Shown: positions 7,682 to 16,691 of the stretch, piece after piece | How positions within the stretch are numbered: the first letter of the stretch is position 1 | Layout of the letters: every line of letters begins with the position of its first letter | NCBI RefSeq assembly: GCF_003150675.1 | Contig: NZ_QGGB01000012.1 | Location: 22,047-86,046 of the forward strand | Direction: 5' to 3' | Length of the DNA stretch: 64,000 bases | Source of the DNA: Rhodohalobacter mucosus | GTDB lineage: Bacteria > Bacteroidota > Rhodothermia > Balneolales > Balneolaceae | The notes under the pieces: model-generated | The model's database searches: none | What the model saw: only the letters and a program-made list of their open reading frames with translations | What the model was told of the DNA's origin: nothing | Made by a program: the position numbers and the translations under genes

Positions 7682-10600
7682 ATAATCTCTTTGGGTTCCG
7701 CTTTCTCCCAGATGCCCATTGTGAGGAGGATCAGCGTGAGGCTGGTGCCCAGGCCCCAGAGTACCACCACGGCCAGGTCGGTCCAGAAGGCGTTGGTGCC
7801 GATCAGTATCAGCGGGAGCAGTCCGCCCATGGTCGTCAAGGATGTAATCAGCACCGCACGCATCTTGTTGCGGTACACCTTCACCCAGCTTCGAAGTCCG
7901 TGGATACCCGCCGCCCGGCAGCGCTGTTTTTCATGAATGAGCAGAATGGAGTTGTTCACCACCACGCCCACGGCAAGCAGCGTGCCCGCGATTGCACCCT
8001 GGTCGAAATTGATGTCATGGAACAGGGCTCCCGCCATCACCCCGATCAGACTCATCGGTATGGCCAGCAGAACCACGAGCGGATCGCGCCAGCTCTCCAG
8101 AAGGGCCGAAACAATCATCCAGACGCTCAGAATGGTCAGCATCAACAGCAAAAGGTAGTTCTGCAATTTCTCATCCTCACCCCACGACCAGAAACCGGAT
8201 CCAAACTGAATGGACGCACCCACCGGAACGGGAACCTCCTCCAGCACCGATTCGATGTAGTTGGAAGCAAGCCGGGGCGGACCCAGAAAATCGACCGTGA
8301 GGGTGCGGCTGTAGGACTGATCCTCCCGAATGATCTGCGACATGGTTTTCTCGCGGGTCAGGTCGGCAATCTCGTCAATCTTGAAAAGCTTCTCACCGGA
8401 TATCCGTGCCCGGTCGAGGAAATCGGATTCGTACTGTGTCTGTGCCTGGTTGGTGCCGATCAGATACATCCGCTCACCGTTCAGCTCCACCTGTCCGCGC
8501 ACGTTGGTCGGGTTGATATCGAGCTGGAGCGACTCCAGCACATCGCGGCGGTTCAGATCGCGCATCGAGAGCCGCTCATCATCCAGATTCAGTACATACT
8601 GAAACAGATCACTTCGGCCCCACCCCACGCTGTGGATGTCCACCTCCTGCACGCGCTGATTCTGCATCAGCCGTGCGGCGATGTCCTCTGCCAGAAGCAG
8701 CAGCTCATCATAGGAGAAACCCCTGAGGGTTACGCGCTGTCCGGAGATGCCTCCTCCGAATCCGGTGCTGTGTCCGTCGCCCAGGCCGCTCACCGAGATG
8801 CCGGAGTTCCCGATTTTGGTAGCCAGAAAGATCGCTTCCGAATAGAACTGGTACGGTTCTGTACGGTACAGATATTCATCCTTGAGATGGAATTGCAGGC
8901 GTGCACCGGAATACTCCGAAATATCCGCTTCAAAATAGGTAAACGCCTCCTGGTAGGGGATGGCGGTAAGTTCAAAATCCCGCACCATCTTGTCGATCTC
9001 TTCAATCGGTGTGCCCTGGGGAGTCCGGATACTCACAAAAATACGCTCCCCTTCAGATCGGCTCCAGGGTGTTCCGAAGTAGGTTTCATTGAAGAATTTA
9101 TAGGTGAGTCCGCCCACCCAGGGATCGATATTGCTCCGATTGTCAAAGTAAGTGCGCGTGAACTCTGGCCACCAGGTCTCCTCCCAGTCCGGTTCGGTGA
9201 TCGTAAAAAGCGGAATGCCGAACAGCGCCACGACGCCGACATAAAACAGCCAGCGAAGACGGTACCGAATATAAAAACCGCGGATCATGACCCGGTTTAA
9301 AATCTTGCTCACTTTTCTCTTGAAGGCCCCATCCCGTTTAACCGATTCCGATTGCACCAGCCAGATCAGTGAATAGGGAATCCAGCTCAGTGCGATCAGG
9401 ACCGATGACACGAGGGTGAGGGTGAGTGCGACGGCAAGCGGCACCAGGAAGAGCTGGAGCTCCTCCATCGCAAAAAAGAGCGGAATGAAGATCCCCACGG
9501 TGGTAAGCGTGCTGCCGAATACCGGCACCAGCGTGTAGGGCAGCTCTTTTCGAATGTGATTCAGCCTTTCGGACCGACCGGCCGGCAGTTTCGGGTTGAG
9601 CTGCTCAAACACCACAACGGCATTGTCGATGATCATACCAAGCGCAACCGTGAGCCCTGCAAGGGTCAGTACATTGAGGGTATAATTCATAAAAAAGAGA
9701 ATGCTCAGGCTCATGAGCAGGGAGAAGATGATACTGCCCAGAATCACAAAAGGCGCCCTCAGGCGGCGAATAAAGAGCAGCAGGATGATAAATACAAACA
9801 GCAGGCTGAATGCCGACTGGTACTGGAGGTCGCCGAATTGAGCGCGCAGGTCGTCGGTGGAGTCCCGTTCCAGCTGGATGGTGATATCGGGCGGAAGATT
9901 GGATGAAATACGCTCCATTTCCGTCCGCACCTGTTCCGCAAGGCCCATCGCGTCCGCACCGCTTTCGCGAACAAAAATGAGCGTGAGCGCCGGCTTGCCG
10001 TTCAACCTCTTGATGCTTTTAACGGGATAGTCCTCTATCCCTATCTCTGCGATGTCGCCAAGCAAAATCTGTCGGCTGCTGCCGGGAACGGTCAGCTTCA
10101 TCTGCCGGATATCGCCGATAGACTCGAATTGCGGGGGAATAAGCATGCTCATCCGGCTGCTGGTTTTCTCCACAAATCCGCTGGATCGCCAGTTCAGCCG
10201 TTCCCTTATCGTGTTCATGATGGAGGATGAATCAAATCCGTAGCGCTCGAGAAGGGTGGTATTGAAGCGCAGGGTCAGGGCCGGATCCATCGCCCCCTGA
10301 ATCTCTACGTCTGCCAGCCCTTCCAGTCCCAGCAGCTGCAGGCGGATCTGCTGAACGGCCAGCTGGTAGAGGTCGTTGGTGGGCCGCTCACCGCTCACCG
10401 AGTAGGCCATGAACGTTTCCTGGTCCTGCAGCTCACGCGGAATCGACCGGCTGATACGAGGCTGCAAAATCTGTGGCGGGAACTCCTCCCGGAGCCCATA
10501 GAGATACTCCTGCAGCTCAAGCACCCTGTACTCCACGGGTGTTCCCTCTTCAAAGGTGATGGTGACGCTCGAGCGTCCCTCCTGCGACACCGACCGGATT

Positions 10601-10827
10601 TTTTCCACATTACGAAGGCGCGTGGCCACAGACTCCACCCTGCGGGTCACCTCCTGCTCTATTACCTCAGGGGAGGTGCTGCCCCAGCTGTAACTAACCG
10701 TCACCGACGGCAGACGCAGGTCGGGCGCCATCTCCACGGGGATGTTCATCCACGCCACCACGCCCACCAGTGCGATGAGCATGTAGCTGAGGGAGATGAA
10801 ATATTTTCGGCGGAAAATCTCGCGCAT
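7612..10827 (-). CDS. RND efflux transporter, inner-membrane pump
   Basis: This 1071-residue AcrB/MdtB-type pump has the usual two-fold layout: TM1 near the N-terminus, a porter domain (about 30-330), six helices (about 335-530), a second porter domain, and the last TM block. GMIIDNAVVVFEQLNPKL corresponds to TM4 with a single acidic residue (DN instead of the DD of AcrB). VGVVVNNSILLIHEKQR corresponds to TM10, with Asn where AcrB has Lys. It is the last gene of the set RND (16231) - adaptor (12512) - RND (10827), which suggests two different pumps sharing one adaptor, as in MdtABC; no TolC-like gene is visible. The last 20 or so residues (HRGATEAAEKDHRGDAES...) are translated from a dispersed repeat and are not family sequence. 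Confidence 0.93.
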   Translation of the reverse strand: MREIFRRKYFISLSYMLIALVGVVAWMNIPVEMAPDLRLPSVTVSYSWGSTSPEVIEQEVTRRVESVATRLRNVEKIRSVSQEGRSSVTITFEEGTPVEYRVLELQEYLYGLREEFPPQILQPRISRSIPRELQDQETFMAYSVSGERPTNDLYQLAVQQIRLQLLGLEGLADVEIQGAMDPALTLRFNTTLLERYGFDSSSIMNTIRERLNWRSSGFVEKTSSRMSMLIPPQFESIGDIRQMKLTVPGSSRQILLGDIAEIGIEDYPVKSIKRLNGKPALTLIFVRESGADAMGLAEQVRTEMERISSNLPPDITIQLERDSTDDLRAQFGDLQYQSAFSLLFVFIILLLFIRRLRAPFVILGSIIFSLLMSLSILFFMNYTLNVLTLAGLTVALGMIIDNAVVVFEQLNPKLPAGRSERLNHIRKELPYTLVPVFGSTLTTVGIFIPLFFAMEELQLFLVPLAVALTLTLVSSVLIALSWIPYSLIWLVQSESVKRDGAFKRKVSKILNRVMIRGFYIRYRLRWLFYVGVVALFGIPLFTITEPDWEETWWPEFTRTYFDNRSNIDPWVGGLTYKFFNETYFGTPWSRSEGERIFVSIRTPQGTPIEEIDKMVRDFELTAIPYQEAFTYFEADISEYSGARLQFHLKDEYLYRTEPYQFYSEAIFLATKIGNSGISVSGLGDGHSTGFGGGISGQRVTLRGFSYDELLLLAEDIAARLMQNQRVQEVDIHSVGWGRSDLFQYVLNLDDERLSMRDLNRRDVLESLQLDINPTNVRGQVELNGERMYLIGTNQAQTQYESDFLDRARISGEKLFKIDEIADLTREKTMSQIIREDQSYSRTLTVDFLGPPRLASNYIESVLEEVPVPVGASIQFGSGFWSWGEDEKLQNYLLLLMLTILSVWMIVSALLESWRDPLVVLLAIPMSLIGVMAGALFHDINFDQGAIAGTLLAVGVVVNNSILLIHEKQRCRAAGIHGLRSWVKVYRNKMRAVLITSLTTMGGLLPLILIGTNAFWTDLAVVVLWGLGTSLTLILLTMGIWEKAEPKEIIHRGATEAAEKDHRGDAESAEKV

Positions 10828-10853
10828 GGTTACTTGTTAAAGCTTCTTAGTTT

Positions 10854-11394
10854 ACTCCCCCTTAAAAAAGGGGGGCGGGGGGATGTTCATCATTCTAATA
10901 TCAATACATTTAACATAACATCATCATGAAATGAACTGTAAAACTTTATTCTCTAAAAATCCCTTTTGATTCTTCATAATCCCTAACCCATCCTTCTATT
11001 GACATTAATACATTATTCATGTCTTTCTTTACTTCAATGTCATCAAATCTGAGGACAGTCAATCCAATTGATTCAAGCCAGTGCTGCCGTGTCATATCTT
11101 TTTGAAAGGATTCTTCATTGTGCGAATCGCCATCAATTTCAATTACCAGTTTTAGTTTGTTGCAGAAAAAATCAACAATAAAATTACCTATAGGCTTTTG
11201 TCTCAAAAAACAATATCCCAACATCTTATCACTCTTGATCTCTTCCCAAAGGAGAATTTCTGCTAGAGTCGAGTTATTTCGAAGTTTTCTAGCAAGTGGT
11301 TTGAGTTTTGGGTTGTAATAAATTTTCATAAGTACATTCAGTTCAACACCAAGATTAAACACCCCTCTAAATCTCCCCTTGTTAGGGGAGACTG
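10854..11394. mobile_element. Hairpin-bounded unit carrying an intact DUF559 gene
   Basis: The left end at 10854-10887 is a hairpin ACTCCCCCTT...AAGGGGGG with tail CGGGGGGATGTT. The right end at about 11357-11394 is AACACCCCTCTAAAT plus a CTCCCC...GGGGAG hairpin, in inverted orientation. The ends are a diverged version of those at 12605-13117. The unit lies between the second RND gene and the adaptor gene. Confidence 0.65.
10946..11329 (-). CDS. DUF559 domain protein (Vsr-like PD-(D/E)XK nuclease fold)
   Basis: About 127 residues from ATG 11329 (MKIYYNPKLKPLARKLR); an in-frame ATG at 11362 would add eleven atypical residues. The family core is clear: T-AEILLWEEI, LGYCFLRQKPIGNFIVDFFC, and LVIEIDGDSHNEE, which supply the acidic residues of a PD-(D/E)XK-like site (VDFFC Asp; EIDGD). 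DUF559 proteins are related to very-short-patch repair nucleases, and their role is not established. The gene is transcribed with the RND operon it interrupts and is bounded by inverted hairpin repeats, which suggests a selfish or repeat-associated unit and not a part of the pump. Confidence 0.85.
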   Translation of the reverse strand: MKIYYNPKLKPLARKLRNNSTLAEILLWEEIKSDKMLGYCFLRQKPIGNFIVDFFCNKLKLVIEIDGDSHNEESFQKDMTRQHWLESIGLTVLRFDDIEVKKDMNNVLMSIEGWVRDYEESKGIFRE

Positions 11395-11423
11395 TTATCT
11401 TCTCACTTCTACCTTTTCACTTT

Positions 11424-12512
11424 TCACTCTTCCACCTCCTCCATCACCATCTGACCCGCCATCCGCGGCCTCACATTCTGCAGGTGGCTCAGGGCGAAGT
11501 GCCGGTCAACGGCTACTGTATCGCCGGGGGCGATCTGTTCATGGTTGATGATGGCCCACTCGGATGTCTGATACTCGGGATCCACGTAGACCCACTCCAC
11601 GCGTTCACCAATCAGCTTGAACAGCAGGGTTCGTCCGCCGTCACGCTCCAGGATGGCCGACCGCGGTACGCGTGCAATGCCTTCATGCTGCTCAATCTGT
11701 ATTCTTCCTTCCACGGTCATGCCCGGCCGCAGTGCACGGTCGCTGTTATCCACTTCCACGACCACCTGACCCGTTTTGGTTTCCGTATTCACCACCGGCG
11801 AAAGCGCCCTCACGCTGCCCTGTTTCCGGATACCGGAGGGTGTTGAAAGATCCACGGCCATGCCGCGGCTCAGGCGGTTGAGTTCCGCTTCGAGCACATC
11901 GAATCGAATCAGTACCGTGGTGTCGTCGATGAGGCGTCCAAGTTCGGCACCTGCACCAATATAGGCGCCGGGCGTGATTCGTTCGGGTACCGACAGTTCA
12001 CCGCTGAATGGAGCCAGAATAGTGGTGTACGACAGATCCAGCTTGGCCCGCTCCAGGGCTACCTCGGCCGCGGCCAGTCCCGTGCTGATGCGCACCATCC
12101 GATCGCCGTCCATCTGCTCAGAATCATTTCTGCCCTGCCGCTGACGGGTTTCAATGTTATACGCCACCAGGGCCGACTCATACTCATTCTGTGCCTGCAG
12201 CAGCTGGTATTGCCATTCTTCGTCGTCAAAAGCGAGGATTACCTCTCCCTCCTCCACTCGATTGCCGTCATCCAACTCGCTTTCCGTAATAAACCCGCTG
12301 ATACGGGGACGAATTACGATCTCGCGCAGCGGCTCCACCACCCCCTGGCTTTCGATGTAGACATTAAGGGGCTCGTCATCCGCCATCGCAAAAATGACGT
12401 CGGGCCGGATATCCACATCATCCGGCCGTTCGGGGCGTTCAGGATCTTCGGCGCCGGAGCATGCGGTAATTATTAATAAGATTACAATTGATGAGTACGT
12501 TGATAATTTCAT
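11424..12512 (-). CDS. RND efflux periplasmic adaptor (membrane fusion protein)
   Basis: This 362-residue HlyD/AcrA-family protein is a putative lipoprotein with lipobox IITAC (C18). In order: a barrel-sandwich strand (VIRPRISGFITESELDDGNRVEEGEVIL), a short helical hairpin (about 105-160, including LQAQNEYESALVAYN and AAEVALERAKLDLSYTTILAPFSGELS), the second lipoyl half, and the beta-barrel and membrane-proximal domains ending near residue 340. It would bridge the inner-membrane RND pump to an outer-membrane channel. It is placed between two RND genes, each separated from it by a DUF559 unit, so the original operon RND-adaptor-RND has been spread apart. Confidence 0.92.
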   Translation of the reverse strand: MKLSTYSSIVILLIITACSGAEDPERPERPDDVDIRPDVIFAMADDEPLNVYIESQGVVEPLREIVIRPRISGFITESELDDGNRVEEGEVILAFDDEEWQYQLLQAQNEYESALVAYNIETRQRQGRNDSEQMDGDRMVRISTGLAAAEVALERAKLDLSYTTILAPFSGELSVPERITPGAYIGAGAELGRLIDDTTVLIRFDVLEAELNRLSRGMAVDLSTPSGIRKQGSVRALSPVVNTETKTGQVVVEVDNSDRALRPGMTVEGRIQIEQHEGIARVPRSAILERDGGRTLLFKLIGERVEWVYVDPEYQTSEWAIINHEQIAPGDTVAVDRHFALSHLQNVRPRMAGQMVMEEVEE

Positions 12513-12604
12513 TGTCGGTGTTTGAGTGAAAAGGCAGAAGTGAAAAGTGAAAAGGGTTTCTCGTGGGTGTTAAAGTTTTAAGAACTTTCATTCGGATTAG
12601 GGTT

Positions 12605-13117
12605 CTCCCCTCCTTTCCAAGGAGGGGCCGGGGGTGGTTCCTTCAAATTTCTTCATTTATATCAATCTTACATTCACTGGCACGTTCTTTAAAAAGATCT
12701 TCCAGATATACGATTACACTCTCATAATCCTCTTCAAAATCCAGATTTTCAATTCTGATAACTTTGATTCCTTCAGCCGTTAGAAATTCATCTTTCATCC
12801 TGTCTTTTTTGACCGTCTCTTTGAAATAATGGACATCACCATCAATTTCTATAGCCAGTTTCAGTTGCGGGCAGTAGAAATCAAGTATGTAATTCCAATT
12901 CCATACTGTCTCCTCATCTTAAAACCCAACATCTTCCTGCCTTTCAGGTCATTCCAAAGACGAACTTCCCATTTGGTCATGTGATTGCGCAGATACTGGC
13001 GCTGTTTCTTTGTTTTCTTCGGATTTAACATTTGGTCATTATCACAAAATCTTCTTTGAGAACGTGACTGTGGTCAATTCTCAACCACCCCCGGCCCCTC
13101 CTTGGAAAGGAGGGGAG
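12605..13117. mobile_element. Hairpin-bounded unit carrying a broken DUF559 gene
   Basis: The two ends, 12605-12639 and 13083-13117, are exact inverted copies of each other over 35 bp. Each consists of a CTCCCCTCC...GGAGGGG hairpin plus the inner tail CCGGGGGTGGTT. The DUF559 remnant at 12643-13031 starts four bases inside the left end. The unit lies between the first RND gene and the adaptor gene. Confidence 0.8.
12643..13031 (-). pseudogene. DUF559 protein, frameshifted
   Basis: On the minus strand, ATG 13031 opens MLNPKKTKKQRQYLRNHM, followed by TKWEVRLWNDLKGRKMLGFKMRRQYGI, a clear DUF559 N-terminus. A one-base loss near 12893 shifts the frame. The correct continuation WNYILDFYCPQLKLAIEIDGD is in another frame, which runs to the TGA at 12643-12645. 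All nuclease residues would be present if the frame were intact. It is distinct in sequence from the DUF559 gene at 10946, so it looks like an independent arrival and not a duplicate. Confidence 0.82.
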
Positions 13118-13147
13118 CGTTCGAAGTCCATTCATGGTTTTCAGTAA

Positions 13148-16100
13148 TCATATCACTTCTGCCTTTTCACTCCCCTTTTCCACCCACCCGAAAATTACCG
13201 GAATCAGATAAAGCGTCAGCGTGGTGCTGGTAATCATGCCTCCCATCAAAGCAAGGGCCAGGGACTGCCGGAAGGCGTAACCCTCCCCGAATGGAATTAA
13301 CATGGGAACAAGGCCCAATATTGTGGTAACACTGGTCATCACTACCGGACGAAACCTGTGCCGGCCGGCCAGTTCAATGGCTTTACCAAGGTTTCCGGTA
13401 TCTTCGAGGTAGCGGCGCATAAAATCCACCTTCAGGATGGAGTCGTTCACAGCAATACCGGTGAGTATCAGTACGCCCATAAACGACATCGCATTAAGCC
13501 CCGTACCGGTAATCCACATGATCAGCAGCGACCCCACCCAGGCAAACGGCACGGCCAGGATGATGATCAGCGGATACTTCAGGTTTTCGAACTGGATAGC
13601 CAGAATGATGTAGATAATCAGAATACTGAGCAGCAGCAGGGCGGCCATGTCGGTCATCAGCCCCTGCACCATCAGCGCGTTGCCCGCCACCTGCACCTCG
13701 GTTCCGGTTGAACGGATAAAATCGCGCACCGCGTCCATGGTTTCGCCCCGGTTCCACCACCACTCGGCAAGGGTCCAGTCGGCCACATAGCTGAGCACTG
13801 GCGTCTGGTCCACCCGCTCCAGCTGTTCGGGCTCTCTTGCCCGCTCAATTTCGGCAATATAGCTGAGTGGAATTTCACGGCTTCCCAGGCGAAGCGTGAT
13901 ATCGGTTGGGTCATATATCTGCCCCTGCTGGCCCAGAAGCCGGATGCTGATTCGTTCATCCTCGCGTGCCCAGTCGCTCACAAAACTGCCTCGGGTTACC
14001 GACTCGAGGTAGCGGATCACCTCCTGCTCGCTGATACCCAGCTGCAGCATGCGGTCGATCCGGAATCGCAGGTTCCAGATATCCACCTCCTGCTCGTACT
14101 GCTTTCGAAACTCCACTGCCAGGCCCGCATCGCGCAGCGACTGTTCCAGGCGTCCGGCTTGTCGCTCACTCTCCTGGCGGTTCATTCCGATCAGGCGAAA
14201 CAGCACGGGCGGCTGATCGGCCCCTATCAGCGCACTCCAGCTTTGGGTATCCGATACGGGCTCCACGGTCCACTCCGGAAAATCCTGATCAAAATCAGTC
14301 AGGATGGCGGCGGCCTCTTCGGCGTCCTCATAACCGTTGACGGGCACCGTGACGGTAAACTTATTCAATCCTTCCCGTGCCAGATTCGCCAGGTTGGTCT
14401 GATCGGTGTACCCGCCCTCCATCTGGATGCGTCCGCCGCCGAGGCCCGCATTTTGCAGGCGGAGCAGGAGCGCATCGGACGCCTGACGCGTGGACGGTAG
14501 CGATGTGTTTCCGGGCAACTGTATGCGCCATGTAACCAGCGACGGTTCGTCCTCAGGCAGCATCGATTTGGGAACCACCGTAAAGGCATAACCCGCCGCA
14601 GCTACCAGCAGCAGTGCGCCCATAAACATCCATAAAGGACGTTTCAGTACCCGCTGCAGGCTTCCCTCATACCGCTCCAGCAGGTTGTCGAAAAATGCGC
14701 GCGTGTTGAGCTGGCCATCGCCTTTTATTCCGTTTTCATCATCTTTCCTTTTACGGCGTTCCAGAATCTGAACAACCAGAACCGGCAGAATCACCAGGGC
14801 CACCATGAGGGAGGCCAGCAGGCTGATGGAAAGTGTGTAGGCCTGATCCTGGAAAAAAGCCCCCTCAAATCCGCCCAGGAAGATGAGCGGCAGAAAGACG
14901 GAGATCGTTGTAAAGGTTGATGCCGTTACCGCGAGGGCAATCTCTTTGGTACCCCTGGATGCTGCGCGCTTCACGGTTTTTGTAAGCGGCATGTGCCGGT
15001 TGATGTTTTCGAGAACCACGATGGCGTTGTCGAGCAGCAGACCGATCCCCAGGGTGAGTCCGCTCAGCGAAACGATGTTGAGCTGGATGTCGGATACGTA
15101 CATCACAAAAAAGGTGAGAAAGATGGAGACCGGGATGGCCACGCCAATCGTAAACGGGGTGCGCACATCATTCAAAAAGGTGAACAGAACAAAAAAGGCA
15201 AGAACGCCGCCGATCAGAAGCGTCTGAAGCAGGTTGGAGATCGCTTTGCGGATAAAGGTAGCGTCTTCGCGCAGTATCTCCATGCTGATGTTGGGATAGA
15301 GTTCACGCATCTGCTCCAGCAGCGGCATGAGGGTGTCGAACACCTCCACCGTATTGCTGCCAAACTCCTTTTTCACGAGCAGATTGAGCACTTGCTCGCC
15401 CTGAAGGGTTGCGAAAGAAGTGGGATCGGTCTCTGCCAGCTCTACTTCGGCAATTTCACCCAGAGTCAGGATGCGACCCTCTCCCAGCAAGGTGAGCGGC
15501 ATCCGTTCGAGCTCTTCCAGCTCGCGTATGCGGCTCTCTATCTTGAGCGAGTAGCGATACCAGCCGTCGCGGATCTCCCCGCTCGGACTCATGATATTGG
15601 CCTGCTGCACCAGGTTCTGCACCTGACCCAGCGACAGCCCGAATCGGTCGATCTCCCGCGGCAGGTAGCGGATCTGCACTTCCGGCTCTACGGCCCCCAC
15701 CGTAACCACCTGCGCAATGCCTTCGGCTTGTTCAAGGCGCCTCGAGAGCACCTGCTCGGCCCACCGCTTCAGCGCAAGGCGGGTTTCAAAATCGGCATTG
15801 GGACGGTCTTTCGAGGTGACCGCAATCACCGCGATCGGTTCATCGGCCGTGGTATTGAATATGAGCTGCGGACGCGAGGCCTGGTCGGGCATGATGTACT
15901 GAACCTGATCCAGTTTCTCCCGTACGTTGAGGAATGCGAGGTCCATGTTGTGGCCCCAGCGGAAACTAAGGTAGATCACGCTCTGCCCCTGCCGGGCAAA
16001 TCCGTGCACCTGCTCGATGCCGGGAATGGTGCTCAGCACCGCCTCCAGCCGGTCGTTGATCCGGTTTTCAATCTCGCGAGGCGACGCACCCTGCCAGTCG

Positions 16101-16231
16101 GTACGCACCACCAGGTTGGGCGAATCCACGTCGGGCAGCAGATCCACCGAAAGCTCATTGAGTGCGAGCCCGCCAAAAATGAAGGCAGCCAGGATCAGGA
16201 TAATAGCGGTTATGGGTCGGTTTAGGAGCAA
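13148..16231 (-). CDS. RND efflux transporter, first pump gene
   Basis: The protein has 1027 residues and the full RND layout of two repeats, each with a porter domain and a six-helix block. TM4 carries LGIGLLLDNAIVVLENINRHM (single Asp) and TM10 carries GIAVNDSILKVDFMRR. The frame begins with TTG at 16231 (LLLNRPITAII), with an in-frame TAA only two codons upstream. It therefore lacks the first few residues and amphipathic helix usual in the family, and may have suffered a small 5' loss or use a non-ATG start. It is the first gene of the RND-adaptor-RND set; the substrate class cannot be inferred. Confidence 0.92.
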   Translation of the reverse strand: MLLNRPITAIILILAAFIFGGLALNELSVDLLPDVDSPNLVVRTDWQGASPREIENRINDRLEAVLSTIPGIEQVHGFARQGQSVIYLSFRWGHNMDLAFLNVREKLDQVQYIMPDQASRPQLIFNTTADEPIAVIAVTSKDRPNADFETRLALKRWAEQVLSRRLEQAEGIAQVVTVGAVEPEVQIRYLPREIDRFGLSLGQVQNLVQQANIMSPSGEIRDGWYRYSLKIESRIRELEELERMPLTLLGEGRILTLGEIAEVELAETDPTSFATLQGEQVLNLLVKKEFGSNTVEVFDTLMPLLEQMRELYPNISMEILREDATFIRKAISNLLQTLLIGGVLAFFVLFTFLNDVRTPFTIGVAIPVSIFLTFFVMYVSDIQLNIVSLSGLTLGIGLLLDNAIVVLENINRHMPLTKTVKRAASRGTKEIALAVTASTFTTISVFLPLIFLGGFEGAFFQDQAYTLSISLLASLMVALVILPVLVVQILERRKRKDDENGIKGDGQLNTRAFFDNLLERYEGSLQRVLKRPLWMFMGALLLVAAAGYAFTVVPKSMLPEDEPSLVTWRIQLPGNTSLPSTRQASDALLLRLQNAGLGGGRIQMEGGYTDQTNLANLAREGLNKFTVTVPVNGYEDAEEAAAILTDFDQDFPEWTVEPVSDTQSWSALIGADQPPVLFRLIGMNRQESERQAGRLEQSLRDAGLAVEFRKQYEQEVDIWNLRFRIDRMLQLGISEQEVIRYLESVTRGSFVSDWAREDERISIRLLGQQGQIYDPTDITLRLGSREIPLSYIAEIERAREPEQLERVDQTPVLSYVADWTLAEWWWNRGETMDAVRDFIRSTGTEVQVAGNALMVQGLMTDMAALLLLSILIIYIILAIQFENLKYPLIIILAVPFAWVGSLLIMWITGTGLNAMSFMGVLILTGIAVNDSILKVDFMRRYLEDTGNLGKAIELAGRHRFRPVVMTSVTTILGLVPMLIPFGEGYAFRQSLALALMGGMITSTTLTLYLIPVIFGWVEKGSEKAEVI

Positions 16232-16259
16232 TGCTTATGATTTGATTTAAGGACCTGAC

Positions 16260-16691
16260 AGCGTCCCGGTGCTTTTCCGGGTCCTATCAGCGTCCGGTGT
16301 TTAAGTTGGCAGTTGGCAGTTGGCAGTTGGCAACTTTGGAATCATGATTTAGATCTTCATAACATTATGGCCTCAGATGGCAGTTGACAGTTGGTTCCGA
16401 AGCCTCGAGACAGCTTGGCGCCTGTAGCTTGCATCCTGAAGCCTGAAGCATGCACCCTACGCCTTGTGCCATGTGTGCAACGAAAAGAATAGTATAAACT
16501 TCTGGAAACTGCAACAGTTTATTTATAGACGAGATGGAAATAAGGAAAGTTTTAATTGAGCTGTCAGCTTACAGGTTTCAGCTTTCAGCTGATCTGTATG
16601 TTGTTAGTAGTCAGTGGTCAGTTGTTTGCCCCGTAGGGATCACTTCGCGGGATTTTCCCCGTCTCACGTTTGACGTTTGACGTCTGGCGTC
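16260..16691. repeat. Mixed heptamer-repeat spacer
   Basis: Gene-free. It holds TTGGCAG x4 (16304-16334), CCTGAAG/CATGCAC-type heptads (16410-16480), TCAGCTT/CAGTGGT heptads (16560-16625), the hairpin-like CCCCGTAGGGATCACTTCGCGGG, and CGTTTGA heptads (16663-16691). The last array runs directly into the stop codon of the propeller gene at 16692. Confidence 0.9.

Noticed and set aside
7522..9300. 592-codon open frame on the plus strand
   Set aside because: It lies wholly antisense to the RND pump gene, has no family features, and its start lies in a repeat. The pump frame has clear RND motifs.
14993..16225. 410-codon plus-strand frame
   Set aside because: Antisense shadow of the first RND gene; histidine- and arginine-rich composition typical of such shadows.
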